In this document: piece by piece, positions 8,909 to 17,186 of the stretch
Layout of the letters: every line of letters begins with the position of its first letter
How positions within the stretch are numbered: the stretch's first letter is position 1
Assembly (NCBI RefSeq): GCF_020907245.1
Contig: NZ_JAJJWH010000042.1
Coordinates: 1 to 39,877, forward strand
Length of the DNA stretch: 39,877 bases
Direction of reading: 5' to 3'
Origin: Pontibacter harenae
GTDB taxonomy: Bacteria; Bacteroidota; Bacteroidia; Cytophagales; Hymenobacteraceae
Notes under the pieces: generated by a model
What the model saw: the letters and a program-made list of their open reading frames with translations, nothing else
Databases searched by the model: none
What the model was told of the DNA's origin: nothing
Program-made: the position numbers and the translations under genes

Positions 8909-9880
8909 TTATACTATGCCTTCTCTGAGCAAATCGTGTAGGTGAATAAAGCCCTCGAAGTTACCAGATTTAGTTACAATAAGTTGGGTGATACTTTTAT
9001 TTTGCATAATAGCCATAGCCTCTGCAGCATATTGATCGGCTTCTATGGTAATGGGAGAGGCTGTCATGATGTCTTTTGCTTGAATATCAGCGATAGAATC
9101 GAAATTGTTCAGCATACGTCGGAGATCGCCGTCGGTTATAACTCCTGTTATTATCTTTGTATTATTTTGTACTACAGCGGTGGCTCCCAGCATTTTAGAA
9201 GATATCTCGATGATAATTTCTTTCAGGGAAGCAGTTTCCGTAACGACAGGAGCCTGGTTCTTGCCATAGATATCATCTACTTTCAAGTACAGGCGTTTGC
9301 CTAAAGCTCCTCCTGGATGCAGCACTGCAAAGTCTTCGCTACTAAAGCCTCTTGCCTCTAGCAAGCTTACCGCCAAGGCATCACCTAGAGCAAGTGCAAC
9401 TGTTGTACTGGTAGTTGGCGCTAAGTTATGCGGACATGCTTCCCGCTCCACATAAGCATTAAGTATAAAATCAGAGTTTTGACCTAGATAAGAGTCTGGA
9501 GTACAAACCATAGCCGCCAGTTTAGCTCCCTTTCGTTTCAGCAACGGAACAAGGACTTTTATTTCTGGAGTGTTCCCACTCTTAGATATGCATATTACAA
9601 AATCTTCTGGTTGTATCATACCCAAATCGCCATGAATTGCATCGGCGGCATGCATAAATAGGGCAGGGGTTCCTGTAGAGTTCAGCGTAGCAACAATTTT
9701 GGTAGCGATATTAGCACTTTTACCTATGCCTGTTACTACTACACGGCCTTTTATCTGAAGGATGGCTTCGACGCAATTTTTGAAGCGTTCGTCGATTAAA
9801 TCCGCTACTTTAGCGATTGCCTCAGCTTCTAGGCGCAAGACATTTTTTGCGGTCTGAATGATGTTATTCTGAAGATTCAA
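8909..9880 (-). CDS. kdsD: Arabinose-5-phosphate isomerase (KpsF/GutQ family)
   Basis: Interconverts ribulose-5-phosphate and arabinose-5-phosphate, the first committed step to Kdo for lipopolysaccharide. An SIS domain comes first: VTGIGKSANIA (49-59), ADAIHGDLG (79-87) and ISKSGNTPEI (98-107). Two CBS domains follow from about residue 200 to the end. The open frame extends to a GTG at 9955, but that start would overlap the recQ ATG and add 25 residues unlike the family. The TTG at 9880 gives 323 residues beginning MNLQNNIIQTAKNVL, the family's usual length and start. I therefore choose TTG, which is an inference. Confidence 0.85.
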   Translation of the reverse strand: MNLQNNIIQTAKNVLRLEAEAIAKVADLIDERFKNCVEAILQIKGRVVVTGIGKSANIATKIVATLNSTGTPALFMHAADAIHGDLGMIQPEDFVICISKSGNTPEIKVLVPLLKRKGAKLAAMVCTPDSYLGQNSDFILNAYVEREACPHNLAPTTSTTVALALGDALAVSLLEARGFSSEDFAVLHPGGALGKRLYLKVDDIYGKNQAPVVTETASLKEIIIEISSKMLGATAVVQNNTKIITGVITDGDLRRMLNNFDSIADIQAKDIMTASPITIEADQYAAEAMAIMQNKSITQLIVTKSGNFEGFIHLHDLLREGIV

Positions 9881-9882
9881 GT

Positions 9883-9890
9883 TAAATTTG
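9883..9890 (+). promoter_or_regulatory. Candidate -7 promoter box for recQ
   Basis: TAAATTTG matches the Bacteroidota TAnnTTTG box and lies 58 bp before the recQ ATG, next to the preferred TTG start of divergent kdsD. No clear TTG element sits 19-21 bp upstream, so it is weak. Confidence 0.3.
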
Positions 9891-9948
9891 TATAAAGGTA
9901 GTCTGGAAAGAGTACGCTGCAGTAAAGAATTATTTTGTAAAGAATTAC

Positions 9949-12126
9949 ATGTCACTTACAGAGATCAATCTCAAAAACAAATTAAAGGAAGTTTTTGGGT
10001 ATAATCAATTTAGAGGTAATCAGGAGTTGATAATACAAAACATTATCAACGGGAAGAATACTTTTGTGATTATGCCTACAGGCGCTGGCAAATCGTTGTG
10101 TTACCAGTTGCCCGCACTTTCTTTGCCAGGTACAGCTATCGTTATATCGCCGTTGATAGCTTTAATGAAAAACCAGGTGGACCAGCTGAACGCTTTTGGC
10201 GTTAATGCTCACTTTTTAAACTCTACATTATCTAAATCAGAGATAAATAGAGTAAAGAAAGAGACACTTGCAGGGGAGGTAAAATTATTATACGTAGCGC
10301 CAGAATCACTGACAAAAGAGGAAACGGTCGAGTTTCTGCGTAATTCTAATATATCATTTGTCGCCATAGACGAGGCACACTGTATTTCGGAGTGGGGACA
10401 TGACTTTCGCCCAGAATACCGTCGCATCCGTGGTATTATCGACCAAATAGGAAATTTACCTATAATTGCACTTACAGCTACTGCTACTCCAAAAGTACAG
10501 TTAGATATACAGCGCAACCTGCAGATGGATGAAGCTTCTGTGTTTAAGTCTTCGTTTAACCGTACTAACCTATACTATGAAGTACGCCCGAAGCACAACA
10601 CAAAGAAGCAGGTAATACAGTACGTTAAGAAAAATAAAGGCAAGAGCGGTATTATATATTGCCTGAGCCGAAAGAAGGTAGAAGAAATTGCCGAGTTGCT
10701 TCGTGTAAACGACGTAAAGGCGCTACCATACCACGCTGGCTTGGATTCAAGTGTGCGTATGAACAATCAGGATGCTTTCTTGAACGAGGATGCAGACGTG
10801 ATTGTGGCTACCATTGCCTTTGGTATGGGTATAGATAAGCCTGATGTTCGTTTTGTTATTCACTACGACACTCCTAAGTCTATAGAAGGTTACTACCAGG
10901 AAACGGGCCGTGCTGGCCGTGATGGTATGGAAGGTAATTGCCTTATGTTCTATAGCTATGATGATATTGTTAAGCTAGAGAAGTTTAATAAAGATAAGCC
11001 AGTAACAGAGCGCGATAATTCTAAGCTGCTGCTGCAGGAGATGGCTGCCTATGCCGATTCTGCTGTTTGCCGCCGTAAGCAGTTACTGCATTATTTTGGT
11101 GAGACTTACGAAAAAGACTGTGGCTTCTGCGACAACTGCCTGCATCCGAAAGAGCGCTTTGAAGCGATGGAAGAAGCACAGCTAGCGCTAAAGGCTGTAC
11201 AACAAACTGGGGAACGATTCGGAGTTGATCATATTACGGCAGTACTAACTGGCTTAAGAAACCAATACACAACAAGCTACGATCACGATAAATTGGAAGT
11301 TTTTGGTGCTGGCAAAGGAAACGATGCACAGTTTTGGAGCTCCGTTCTACGCCAAATTCTGCTTTCAGAGTTCCTGGAGAAAGATATAGAGAACTTCGGC
11401 GTTGTTAAGCTTACGCAGAAAGGTAGAGACTTTATTCAGAACCCAAGCCCGATACAGCTTACCAAAGACCATGACTTTGAACAGGAGGTAAAGCAGGACG
11501 AGGAAAAAGAGGAAAACCAGGCTGCGGCAGGTCACGACGAGGTGTTATTCGACATGCTGAAGAACCTGCGCAAAAAGCTTGCAAAGGAAAAGAATCTGCC
11601 TCCGTATGTGCTCTTCCAAGATCCATCTATAAAAGAGATGGCCACTGTGTACCCTACTACCAAAGAAGACCTGGCACATATTGCAGGCGTTGGTATGGGT
11701 AAGGTGCAGAAGTTCGGTAAGCCGTTCCTGGACCTGATCAGCAAGTATGTAGAAGAGAACGATATTGTTACAGCTGCCGATGTAGTGGTTAAAACAACTG
11801 TAAACAAGTCGAAAATAAAGATTTACATCATTCAGCAGATTGATAAGAAGGTAGACCTAGAGGAAATAGCGGCCTCTAAAGACCTGACAATGCAGGAGTT
11901 GATAGAGGAGATTGAGCATATCTGCTATTCTGGCACAAAGCTGAACCTGAATTACTACATAAATAATGTATTAGATGAAGAGCGCCAGGAAGAAGTTTAT
12001 GACTACTTTATGAGTGCCAGCACCGACAATATTGCGGTGGCACTAAAAGAGCTTGGCTCCGACGACTACACCGAAGAAGACCTGCGCCTGATGCGCATTA
12101 AGTTCTTGTCGGAGTACGCGAATTAA
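9949..12126 (+). CDS. recQ: ATP-dependent DNA helicase RecQ
   Basis: A 3'-5' superfamily 2 helicase acting in recombinational repair and replication-fork processing. The Walker A motif TGAGKS is at 44-49 and DEAH with the RecQ aromatic-rich loop CISEWGHDFRPEY at 141 onward. Motif VI is in ETGRAGRDGMEG. The RQC zinc site is CRRKQLLHYFG...CGFCDNC (about 373-400), then a winged helix, then an HRDC domain (about 525-605, LRKKLAKEKNLPPYVLFQD). A further 110 residues form a helix-turn-helix-like tail (LEEIAASKDLTMQELIEEIE) typical of long Bacteroidota RecQ. At 725 residues it is complete. It starts at the ATG at 9949 and is divergent from kdsD. Confidence 0.96.
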   Translation: MSLTEINLKNKLKEVFGYNQFRGNQELIIQNIINGKNTFVIMPTGAGKSLCYQLPALSLPGTAIVISPLIALMKNQVDQLNAFGVNAHFLNSTLSKSEINRVKKETLAGEVKLLYVAPESLTKEETVEFLRNSNISFVAIDEAHCISEWGHDFRPEYRRIRGIIDQIGNLPIIALTATATPKVQLDIQRNLQMDEASVFKSSFNRTNLYYEVRPKHNTKKQVIQYVKKNKGKSGIIYCLSRKKVEEIAELLRVNDVKALPYHAGLDSSVRMNNQDAFLNEDADVIVATIAFGMGIDKPDVRFVIHYDTPKSIEGYYQETGRAGRDGMEGNCLMFYSYDDIVKLEKFNKDKPVTERDNSKLLLQEMAAYADSAVCRRKQLLHYFGETYEKDCGFCDNCLHPKERFEAMEEAQLALKAVQQTGERFGVDHITAVLTGLRNQYTTSYDHDKLEVFGAGKGNDAQFWSSVLRQILLSEFLEKDIENFGVVKLTQKGRDFIQNPSPIQLTKDHDFEQEVKQDEEKEENQAAAGHDEVLFDMLKNLRKKLAKEKNLPPYVLFQDPSIKEMATVYPTTKEDLAHIAGVGMGKVQKFGKPFLDLISKYVEENDIVTAADVVVKTTVNKSKIKIYIIQQIDKKVDLEEIAASKDLTMQELIEEIEHICYSGTKLNLNYYINNVLDEERQEEVYDYFMSASTDNIAVALKELGSDDYTEEDLRLMRIKFLSEYAN

Positions 12127-12150
12127 AGCAGTTGGGGTGCTTTGCCTAAT

Positions 12151-12184
12151 AAAAGCGGCTGGTAAATAAACACCAGCCGCTTTT
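12151..12184 (+). terminator. Rho-independent terminator after recQ
   Basis: AAAAGCGGCTGG and CCAGCCGCTTTT form a perfect 12-bp stem with a 10-base loop, ending in a T-rich tract (TTTTGTTTAT). It lies 25 bp past the recQ stop. Confidence 0.9.
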
Positions 12185-12310
12185 GTTTATAGACAATAGC
12201 TTTGTAGCTTAAAGCAAGCAACAGCCAGTATAAATTCTTAACTTTGCAACAGTTAAGCGCAGTGTAAATTACTGCTAAACATAAAATTATCAGCCTTAAA
12301 CATTTAGAAT

Positions 12311-13603
12311 ATGAACGTTCTTGTGATAGGGTCAGGAGCCCGTGAACATGCTCTTGCCTGGAAGCTACGCCAAAGTGAATACTGTGATAAAATATTTGTA
12401 GCACCTGGCAACGCTGGAACCTGCGAGTTTGGAACAACTGCCTGTATTGATATTAACGATTTTGATGAACTAGCAAAGTTTGTCACCGACTTCGATATCA
12501 TGATGATAGTTGTCGGTCCTGAGAACACGTTGGTAGAGGGTATACATGATTACTTTTTGCGCTCAGAGTACCTAAAACACATTCTGGTAGTAGGCCCTAC
12601 AAAGGCAGGTGCATTGTTAGAAGGCAGCAAAGACTTCTGTAAATCATTTCTAAAGAAGTACAACATACCTACGGCCCGCTATAGAGCGTTCACTGAGGCC
12701 AACTACCGAGATGCGGTTGAGTATCTTAAAAACCATACTTACCCTGTTGTTATAAAGGCCGATGGTTTGGCTGCTGGCAAAGGAGTGATTATAGCACAGA
12801 ACTTAGACGAAGCACTTTATGCGCTTGAAGACCTGTTGCGAAACAAGCGCTTTGGCAATGCCAGTAGCAAAGTAGTAATAGAGGAGTACCTTAGTGGTAT
12901 CGAAGTGTCAGTGTTTATCCTAACAGATGGCAAAGACTATGTGCTGCTACCAGAGGCAAAAGATTACAAACGCATTGGCGAAGGCGACTCAGGCTTGAAT
13001 ACAGGTGGCATGGGAGCTATATCGCCAGTTCCTTTTGTCGATGAAGTATTTATGCAGAAGGTAAAGGACCGTGTTATCTTGCCGACGTTGCAGGGCCTAC
13101 AGGCCGAAAAAATCCCTTATACTGGTTTCCTGTTTATCGGCCTGATGAGTATAAACGGAGAGCCTTATGTAATTGAGTACAACGTGCGTTTAGGTGATCC
13201 AGAAACAGAGGCTATACTGCCACGTATAAAGTCAGATTTGTTTGAGATGTTCCGCGCTTTGCACGATGGAAGCCTTGGTAGCTTTAAGCTAGAAGTAGAT
13301 CCGCGTACTGCAGCAACGGTTTTCCTGGTTTCAGGCGGATATCCTGAAGGGTTTGAGAAAGGAAAAGAAATAACAGGTATAGAAAACGTACCGCAGGATG
13401 TGCTGGTATTTCATGCTGGTACAAAACTGGTGGATGATAAATTAGTAAACAACGGAGGCCGTGTGATAACGGTAACGGCACTAGGTGATACAATGGATGA
13501 GGCACTAGCTAAAGCTAACAGTGCTGCTGAAGCTATTAAGTGGCAAGACCGTTACTACCGTCATGACATAGGCTTCGATTTGAAGCGCCTGGAGGTAAAG
13601 TAG
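12311..13603 (+). CDS. purD: Phosphoribosylamine--glycine ligase
   Basis: GAR synthetase, the second step of de novo purine synthesis: joins glycine to 5-phosphoribosylamine using ATP. The N-terminal domain begins MNVLVIGSGAREHALAWKL, the classic PurD start, and contains APGNAGT. The ATP-grasp core shows KADGLAAGKGVI (about 148-159), GMGAISPVPF and NVRLGDPETEAILPR. The C-terminal domain carries ATVFLVSGGYP. At 430 residues it is full length. It stands as a single gene between two strong terminators and starts at the ATG at 12311. No purine riboswitch is visible in the 130-bp leader. Confidence 0.96.
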   Translation: MNVLVIGSGAREHALAWKLRQSEYCDKIFVAPGNAGTCEFGTTACIDINDFDELAKFVTDFDIMMIVVGPENTLVEGIHDYFLRSEYLKHILVVGPTKAGALLEGSKDFCKSFLKKYNIPTARYRAFTEANYRDAVEYLKNHTYPVVIKADGLAAGKGVIIAQNLDEALYALEDLLRNKRFGNASSKVVIEEYLSGIEVSVFILTDGKDYVLLPEAKDYKRIGEGDSGLNTGGMGAISPVPFVDEVFMQKVKDRVILPTLQGLQAEKIPYTGFLFIGLMSINGEPYVIEYNVRLGDPETEAILPRIKSDLFEMFRALHDGSLGSFKLEVDPRTAATVFLVSGGYPEGFEKGKEITGIENVPQDVLVFHAGTKLVDDKLVNNGGRVITVTALGDTMDEALAKANSAAEAIKWQDRYYRHDIGFDLKRLEVK

Positions 13604-13616
13604 TGCTATCAGCTAC

Positions 13617-13668
13617 ATCTAAAAAAGAAGGCCTGCAACTTTTCAGTTGCAGGCCTTCTTTTTTAGAT
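13617..13668. terminator. Bidirectional terminator between purD and the bacilliredoxin gene
   Basis: A perfect 24-bp stem with a TTTC loop. The arms read ATCTAAAAAAGAAGGCCTGC... and its exact complement, so each strand ends in a T6 tract. It serves both convergent genes. Confidence 0.95.
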
Positions 13669-13681
13669 AGAATAAATATCG

Positions 13682-14101
13682 TTAGCAATACGATTCAAAA
13701 GCACCTTTCAAATTGTCCACGATACGATGTAACTCATTGCCTTCTATGTGGTGACGCTCAATCATATGTACAAGTTCACCATCTTTGAACAAAGCAATAG
13801 AAGGAGAAGACGGAGGGTAAGGTAGCATGTGCTCACGAGCTTTTGCTACAGCGTCTTGTTCCATGCCTGCAAAAACAGTAACAAGCTTGGCAGGCTTCTT
13901 ATCAGTAGCTGCCACTGCCATTTTAAGAGCAGGACGCGCTTTTGCTGCTGCACAGCCGCACACCGAGTTAACGGCTACCAAAACAGTTCCTTCTGCCTTT
14001 AGTGCTTGTTCTACTTCTTCAGCACTCATCAGTTGCTCAAAACCCGCAGAGGTTAAGTCCTCGCGTATTGGAGCAACCATATATTCAGGATACATTGCCA
14101 T
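13682..14101 (-). CDS. BrxA/BrxB-family bacilliredoxin
   Basis: A 139-residue thioredoxin-fold protein of the YphP/YqiW (DUF1094) family. In Bacillus, members remove bacillithiol from S-bacillithiolated proteins. The family's CGC motif is seen as Cys48-Gly49-Cys50 in VNSVCGCAAAKARPAL, after the typical start MYPEYMVAPIREDLTSAGF. The family is widespread in Bacteroidota that make bacillithiol. Length and start agree with the family. It is monocistronic, converges on purD and ends near the shared terminator. Whether this organism makes bacillithiol cannot be told from the window. Confidence 0.92.
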   Translation of the reverse strand: MAMYPEYMVAPIREDLTSAGFEQLMSAEEVEQALKAEGTVLVAVNSVCGCAAAKARPALKMAVAATDKKPAKLVTVFAGMEQDAVAKAREHMLPYPPSSPSIALFKDGELVHMIERHHIEGNELHRIVDNLKGAFESYC

Positions 14102-14448
14102 AATTATCAGTTTTTAAATACTATTTAATTAATCTTCTGCAAAAATAAGAAATAATATGCAGTTAAGGTACATGCTCTTAACCTATGTTTGAGAAGATAA
14201 GTGCCAGAGAAGTAGAAAGTATTTACAACATAACTACATCAAAGCATATTCAGCGGGATTCTCTAAAAAGGTTTTTACCGAATGAAACTTAATATATGTT
14301 TATAAGTATATAGCAAAACTTGCTACTACCAATAAGGAGATATTTTGAGCTATAAGATAGGCTTCGTTTTGCCAGTGCACTTTTCTATAAGCTACAGAAG
14401 TTGGTAGGGAGCTACATGTGCCATCTAAGTTAAGTTTGATAACCCTAC
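14102..14448. other. Intergenic region between divergent genes
   Basis: About 350 bp of AT-rich sequence between the bacilliredoxin gene (-) and the unknown gene (+). I see no gene. A promoter-like box for the bacilliredoxin gene lies at 14140-14147. A TAAGTTTG box at 14431-14438 is too close to the ATG at 14449 for a normal leader. Confidence 0.5.
14140..14147 (-). promoter_or_regulatory. Candidate -7 promoter box for the bacilliredoxin gene
   Basis: On the minus strand this reads TATTTTTG, matching TAnnTTTG, about 38 bp upstream of the start codon. No convincing upstream TTG element is seen. Confidence 0.3.
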
Positions 14449-14778
14449 ATGAGTGACATTAGAGTGCCTAAAGTAAGCTATTACTACAAACCTACCAGTG
14501 GGTATAGTCCTGCAGAAGTAGTTGAAGTATTTAACTGTACCTCGTTATACATACAAGTGCCTACGCAGGAGTTCGACCTACAGCTTAATCTATTCTTTCA
14601 GCGTGATATGACTGCTGAAGAAAAGGAAGAATTTGGAAGAAAGCAGACCTGGAGAATATTTACATGTTGGGGAAAGCTGGAGCAGACACATTCAGAAGCA
14701 GGAGTTAGTAAGGAAATAATAGAGAATCTGCAGTGCTGCAAAAACGATTTTACCTTATCCGAAAGAGTAGCTGCATAA
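14449..14778 (+). CDS. Unrecognised 109-residue protein
   Basis: I do not recognise this protein. It has no signal peptide or membrane segment, so it is probably cytoplasmic. It is acidic in the middle (RDMTAEEKEEFGRK), has aromatic-rich strands at the start (KVSYYYKPTSGYSPAEVVEVFNC), and contains four cysteines (in FNC, TCW and QCC), which are not spaced like a zinc finger. The segment FDLQLNLFFQRDMTAEEKEEF looks like a strand then a helix. Its codon use resembles its neighbours, and the 109-codon frame opens with a clear ATG. It is probably a real lineage-specific gene. It lies 145 bp upstream of the TMEM220 gene on the same strand. Confidence 0.6.
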   Translation: MSDIRVPKVSYYYKPTSGYSPAEVVEVFNCTSLYIQVPTQEFDLQLNLFFQRDMTAEEKEEFGRKQTWRIFTCWGKLEQTHSEAGVSKEIIENLQCCKNDFTLSERVAA

Positions 14779-14879
14779 GTTTAAGTTTCTATATTATTAG
14801 AAGAACAATGTAGCGCATAAGTTGGCTAGGAATGCTGCTTTGAAGATAGCTATGTTTAAGCTTCTTTTGTACATTAGTG

Positions 14880-14909
14880 TTAATGTTTTCGTAGGTGTAA
14901 CAACATTAA
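14880..14909 (+). promoter_or_regulatory. Inverted repeat upstream of the TMEM220 gene
   Basis: TTAATGTT (14880-14887) and AACATTAA (14902-14909) are perfect inverted copies 14 bp apart. GTG and CAC extend them with one bulged base. It lies 14-43 bp before the ATG at 14923, so it may be an operator or a leader hairpin. Confidence 0.35.
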
Positions 14910-14922
14910 TCACACTTTCTTT

Positions 14923-15306
14923 ATGAGCTCAAAATTGCTTCGTTTCGTTTATGGCTTTTGCTGCCTCATGTTAGTTATATTTTCACTTTGGCAGTTCAAC
15001 GATCCTGATCCCTGGTTTTGGATAAGTATTTATGGGTATGCCGCTTTACTTGCTGGGCTAGCTGCTTTTAATAAATACTATAGGTATTGGGCCTTGGCTG
15101 GAGCTGTACTGTTTTTTCTGGGTTTCCTGTATCTCTACCCAAGTTCAGTTTCGGAGTGGGTGCAGCAGGAGTGGACTCAGCAAGACCTGTCTATGAAGAC
15201 CGAAAGTATGGAGCAGGCTCGTGAGTCTTTCGGTCTTTTAATAGCTGCGTTGGTACTTGCACTTGTTTCTTACGGTGGTTGGCGTAGCAGGAAAATAGCT
15301 TATTAG
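14923..15306 (+). CDS. TMEM220-family small membrane protein
   Basis: A 127-residue membrane protein resembling the transmembrane protein 220 family, which is conserved from Bacteroidota to vertebrates and has no known biochemical role. The family hallmark QFNDPDPWFWISIYGYAAL follows the first hydrophobic helix (about 8-22). Further helices are near 35-48, 54-70 and 103-120. The loop between the last two is rich in Gln, Glu and Ser and faces one side of the membrane. It ends 6 bp before the convergent end of dctM, with no terminator between them. Confidence 0.8.
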   Translation: MSSKLLRFVYGFCCLMLVIFSLWQFNDPDPWFWISIYGYAALLAGLAAFNKYYRYWALAGAVLFFLGFLYLYPSSVSEWVQQEWTQQDLSMKTESMEQARESFGLLIAALVLALVSYGGWRSRKIAY

Positions 15307-15312
15307 AAAAGG

Positions 15313-16611
15313 CTACAATCCAAATACACGCGGTAGCCACAAACTTAGTTCTGGAATATAGGTAATAAGTAATAAAGCAGCAACCATAGCCAGGAACATC
15401 GGGACAAGAGGTTTAAGCACTTTGCTGATACTAATTCCAGCAACGCCACAACCCACAAAAAGTACGGCTCCAACTGGCGGAGTACATAATCCTATGCACA
15501 GGTTCAGTACCATTATGATACCAAAATGTACAGGATCTACACCTAGTGCTGTAACCACAGGTAAGAAAATAGGTGTGAAAATGAGTACAGCTGGTGTCAT
15601 ATCCATAAAAATGCCTACAAACAATAGAATGAGGTTAATGATAATGAGCACCACAATTTTATTGTCGCTGATCGATAGGAGCGCCTCACTTACACCCTGC
15701 GGAATGTTTTCGAATGACATTACCCACGACATACCCATGGAGGTGCCAATCAGCAGCATTACAATGGCAGTGGTGATAACCGTGTGAATTAAGATGTCAG
15801 GCAGGTCATTTATTTTTACCTCCCGGTAAATAAGCATAGAGAGCACCACTGTATACAATACTGCTATGGCAGATGCCTCAGTAGCCGTAAAAATACCCGC
15901 AATAATACCGCCTATCACTACAATTAATAAGAAGAGGCTAGGCAATGCATCCATAAACTTTTTAAAAACTTCTTTCAAGGGCGTTCGGTCACTAACAGGG
16001 TATTTGTTTTTATAGGCGATAAAACCACCTACGAGCATCAATGAAAGGCCGAGTAGAAACCCTGGTACATAACCAGCCACAAACAGAGCAGCAATAGAAA
16101 CACCACCGCTTGCCAGCGAGTATACAATCAGGATGTTACTTGGCGGAATGATCATGCCTGTAGTAGCAGAAGTAATATTTACGGCGGCACTGAAAGGGCG
16201 GGAATAACCCTCTTTTACCATGCGTGGGTTCATAATGCCCCCAATGGCAGAGGCCGCGGCCACGGCAGAACCAGAAATGGCTCCGAAAAGCATACAAGCC
16301 ACTATGTTTACATATGCTAGACCTCCTGGTAAAGTGCCTACTAAGCCTTTGGCAAAATCTATCAGGCGTGTGGCTATACCACCTCGGTTCATGAGTTGCC
16401 CTGCCAGTATAAAGAAGGGTATGGCGAGTAGTGCAAAACTATCCAGGCCCGTGGCCATGCGTTGTGCCAGTGTCGTGAAGGCCGCTTCGGGAGCTATGCT
16501 TACCAGCATAGTAAGCAGTGCCGCTATTCCTATAGAAAAGGCTATAGGTACGCCTAAAATCAGCAGTACAACAAAACTTACTACCAGTACTATGATCTCT
16601 AGAAATTCCAT
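15313..16611 (-). CDS. dctM: TRAP transporter large permease, DctM subunit
   Basis: The 12-helix channel subunit of a tripartite ATP-independent periplasmic (TRAP) transporter, moving a carboxylate-containing substrate inward with sodium ions. At 432 residues it has the standard length. Family motifs are visible: LLAIPFFILAGQLMNRGGIATRL, GAISGSAVAAASAIGG, MVKEGYSRPFSAAV, TSATTGMIIPPSNILIVY and GLCTPPVGAVLF. The genes for the small permease and binding protein lie upstream on the same strand. In a pectin locus the likely cargo is a galacturonate-type sugar acid, which is an inference from context. Confidence 0.94.
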   Translation of the reverse strand: MEFLEIIVLVVSFVVLLILGVPIAFSIGIAALLTMLVSIAPEAAFTTLAQRMATGLDSFALLAIPFFILAGQLMNRGGIATRLIDFAKGLVGTLPGGLAYVNIVACMLFGAISGSAVAAASAIGGIMNPRMVKEGYSRPFSAAVNITSATTGMIIPPSNILIVYSLASGGVSIAALFVAGYVPGFLLGLSLMLVGGFIAYKNKYPVSDRTPLKEVFKKFMDALPSLFLLIVVIGGIIAGIFTATEASAIAVLYTVVLSMLIYREVKINDLPDILIHTVITTAIVMLLIGTSMGMSWVMSFENIPQGVSEALLSISDNKIVVLIIINLILLFVGIFMDMTPAVLIFTPIFLPVVTALGVDPVHFGIIMVLNLCIGLCTPPVGAVLFVGCGVAGISISKVLKPLVPMFLAMVAALLLITYIPELSLWLPRVFGL

Positions 16612-16679
16612 TTTTTATGTATTTGTAGGAGGGTGCAACTTTAAAAGGAAACTGACAAGGTTTGATTTACCTGCTTTGT

Positions 16680-17168
16680 CTAGGCCATTTCGCGACCTAT
16701 TTCTTCAGGGTCTTCTTCTTTCTCTGTCAGGTTCACTAAACTATAGAAGATGATAAGCAAACCGCTCAGAGGCAGCACTGTGTAAACATAGCCTAAAGGA
16801 ATGCCCAGCGAGGCAGAAGTTTGATCAAGAGTAAGCGTAATGTAAACGAGCTTTATACCTCCCCAAACCATCACGAAGAAAGCAAAAAGAGCCATTAGCA
16901 GGTGTATAAATATGTTTAAGTTTCGGGCTCCCTTGCCCGCCATCTTAGACGGAAGAATATCTATAGCCAAGTGCATTTTTTTGCCGCTAACATAGCTGGC
17001 TCCCAATAGTCCTACCCAAATCAGCAGATACCTGGCCAATTCGTCGGTGAAAGCGCTTGGGGAACGTACTAGGTAGCGGGAAGCAACCTGCCAGAGCACG
17101 TTCAATACCATCACGGACATTAGTACTACCAATGTTGTAAATAACATTTTATCTATGGTTTTTCTCAT
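16680..17168 (-). CDS. dctQ: TRAP transporter small permease, DctQ subunit
   Basis: The four-helix subunit that pairs with DctM in TRAP transporters. At 162 residues it shows helices near 8-28, 42-58, 85-108 and 125-146. The DctQ signature SAFTDELARYLLIWVGLLGASYVSGKKMHLAID lies at about 38-70. The charged tail ends KEEDPEEIGREMA. It is 18 bp downstream of dctP and 68 bp upstream of dctM, so the three form one unit. Large and small permeases are separate here, unlike fused DctQM proteins. Confidence 0.93.
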   Translation of the reverse strand: MRKTIDKMLFTTLVVLMSVMVLNVLWQVASRYLVRSPSAFTDELARYLLIWVGLLGASYVSGKKMHLAIDILPSKMAGKGARNLNIFIHLLMALFAFFVMVWGGIKLVYITLTLDQTSASLGIPLGYVYTVLPLSGLLIIFYSLVNLTEKEEDPEEIGREMA

Positions 17169-17186
17169 TTTTATAGAGGCTAAATC

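Noticed and set aside
12123..12437. Minus-strand open frame covering the purD leader
   Set aside because: It runs through the recQ terminator hairpin and into purD and shows no protein family character.
14431..14438. TAAGTTTG promoter box before the unrecognised gene
   Set aside because: It is only 10 bp from the ATG, which would leave almost no leader, and has no upstream TTG partner that I can see.
16220..16753. Plus-strand open frame of 177 codons opposite dctM and dctQ
   Set aside because: It is an antisense shadow of hydrophobic permease codons, low in complexity and without family motifs.
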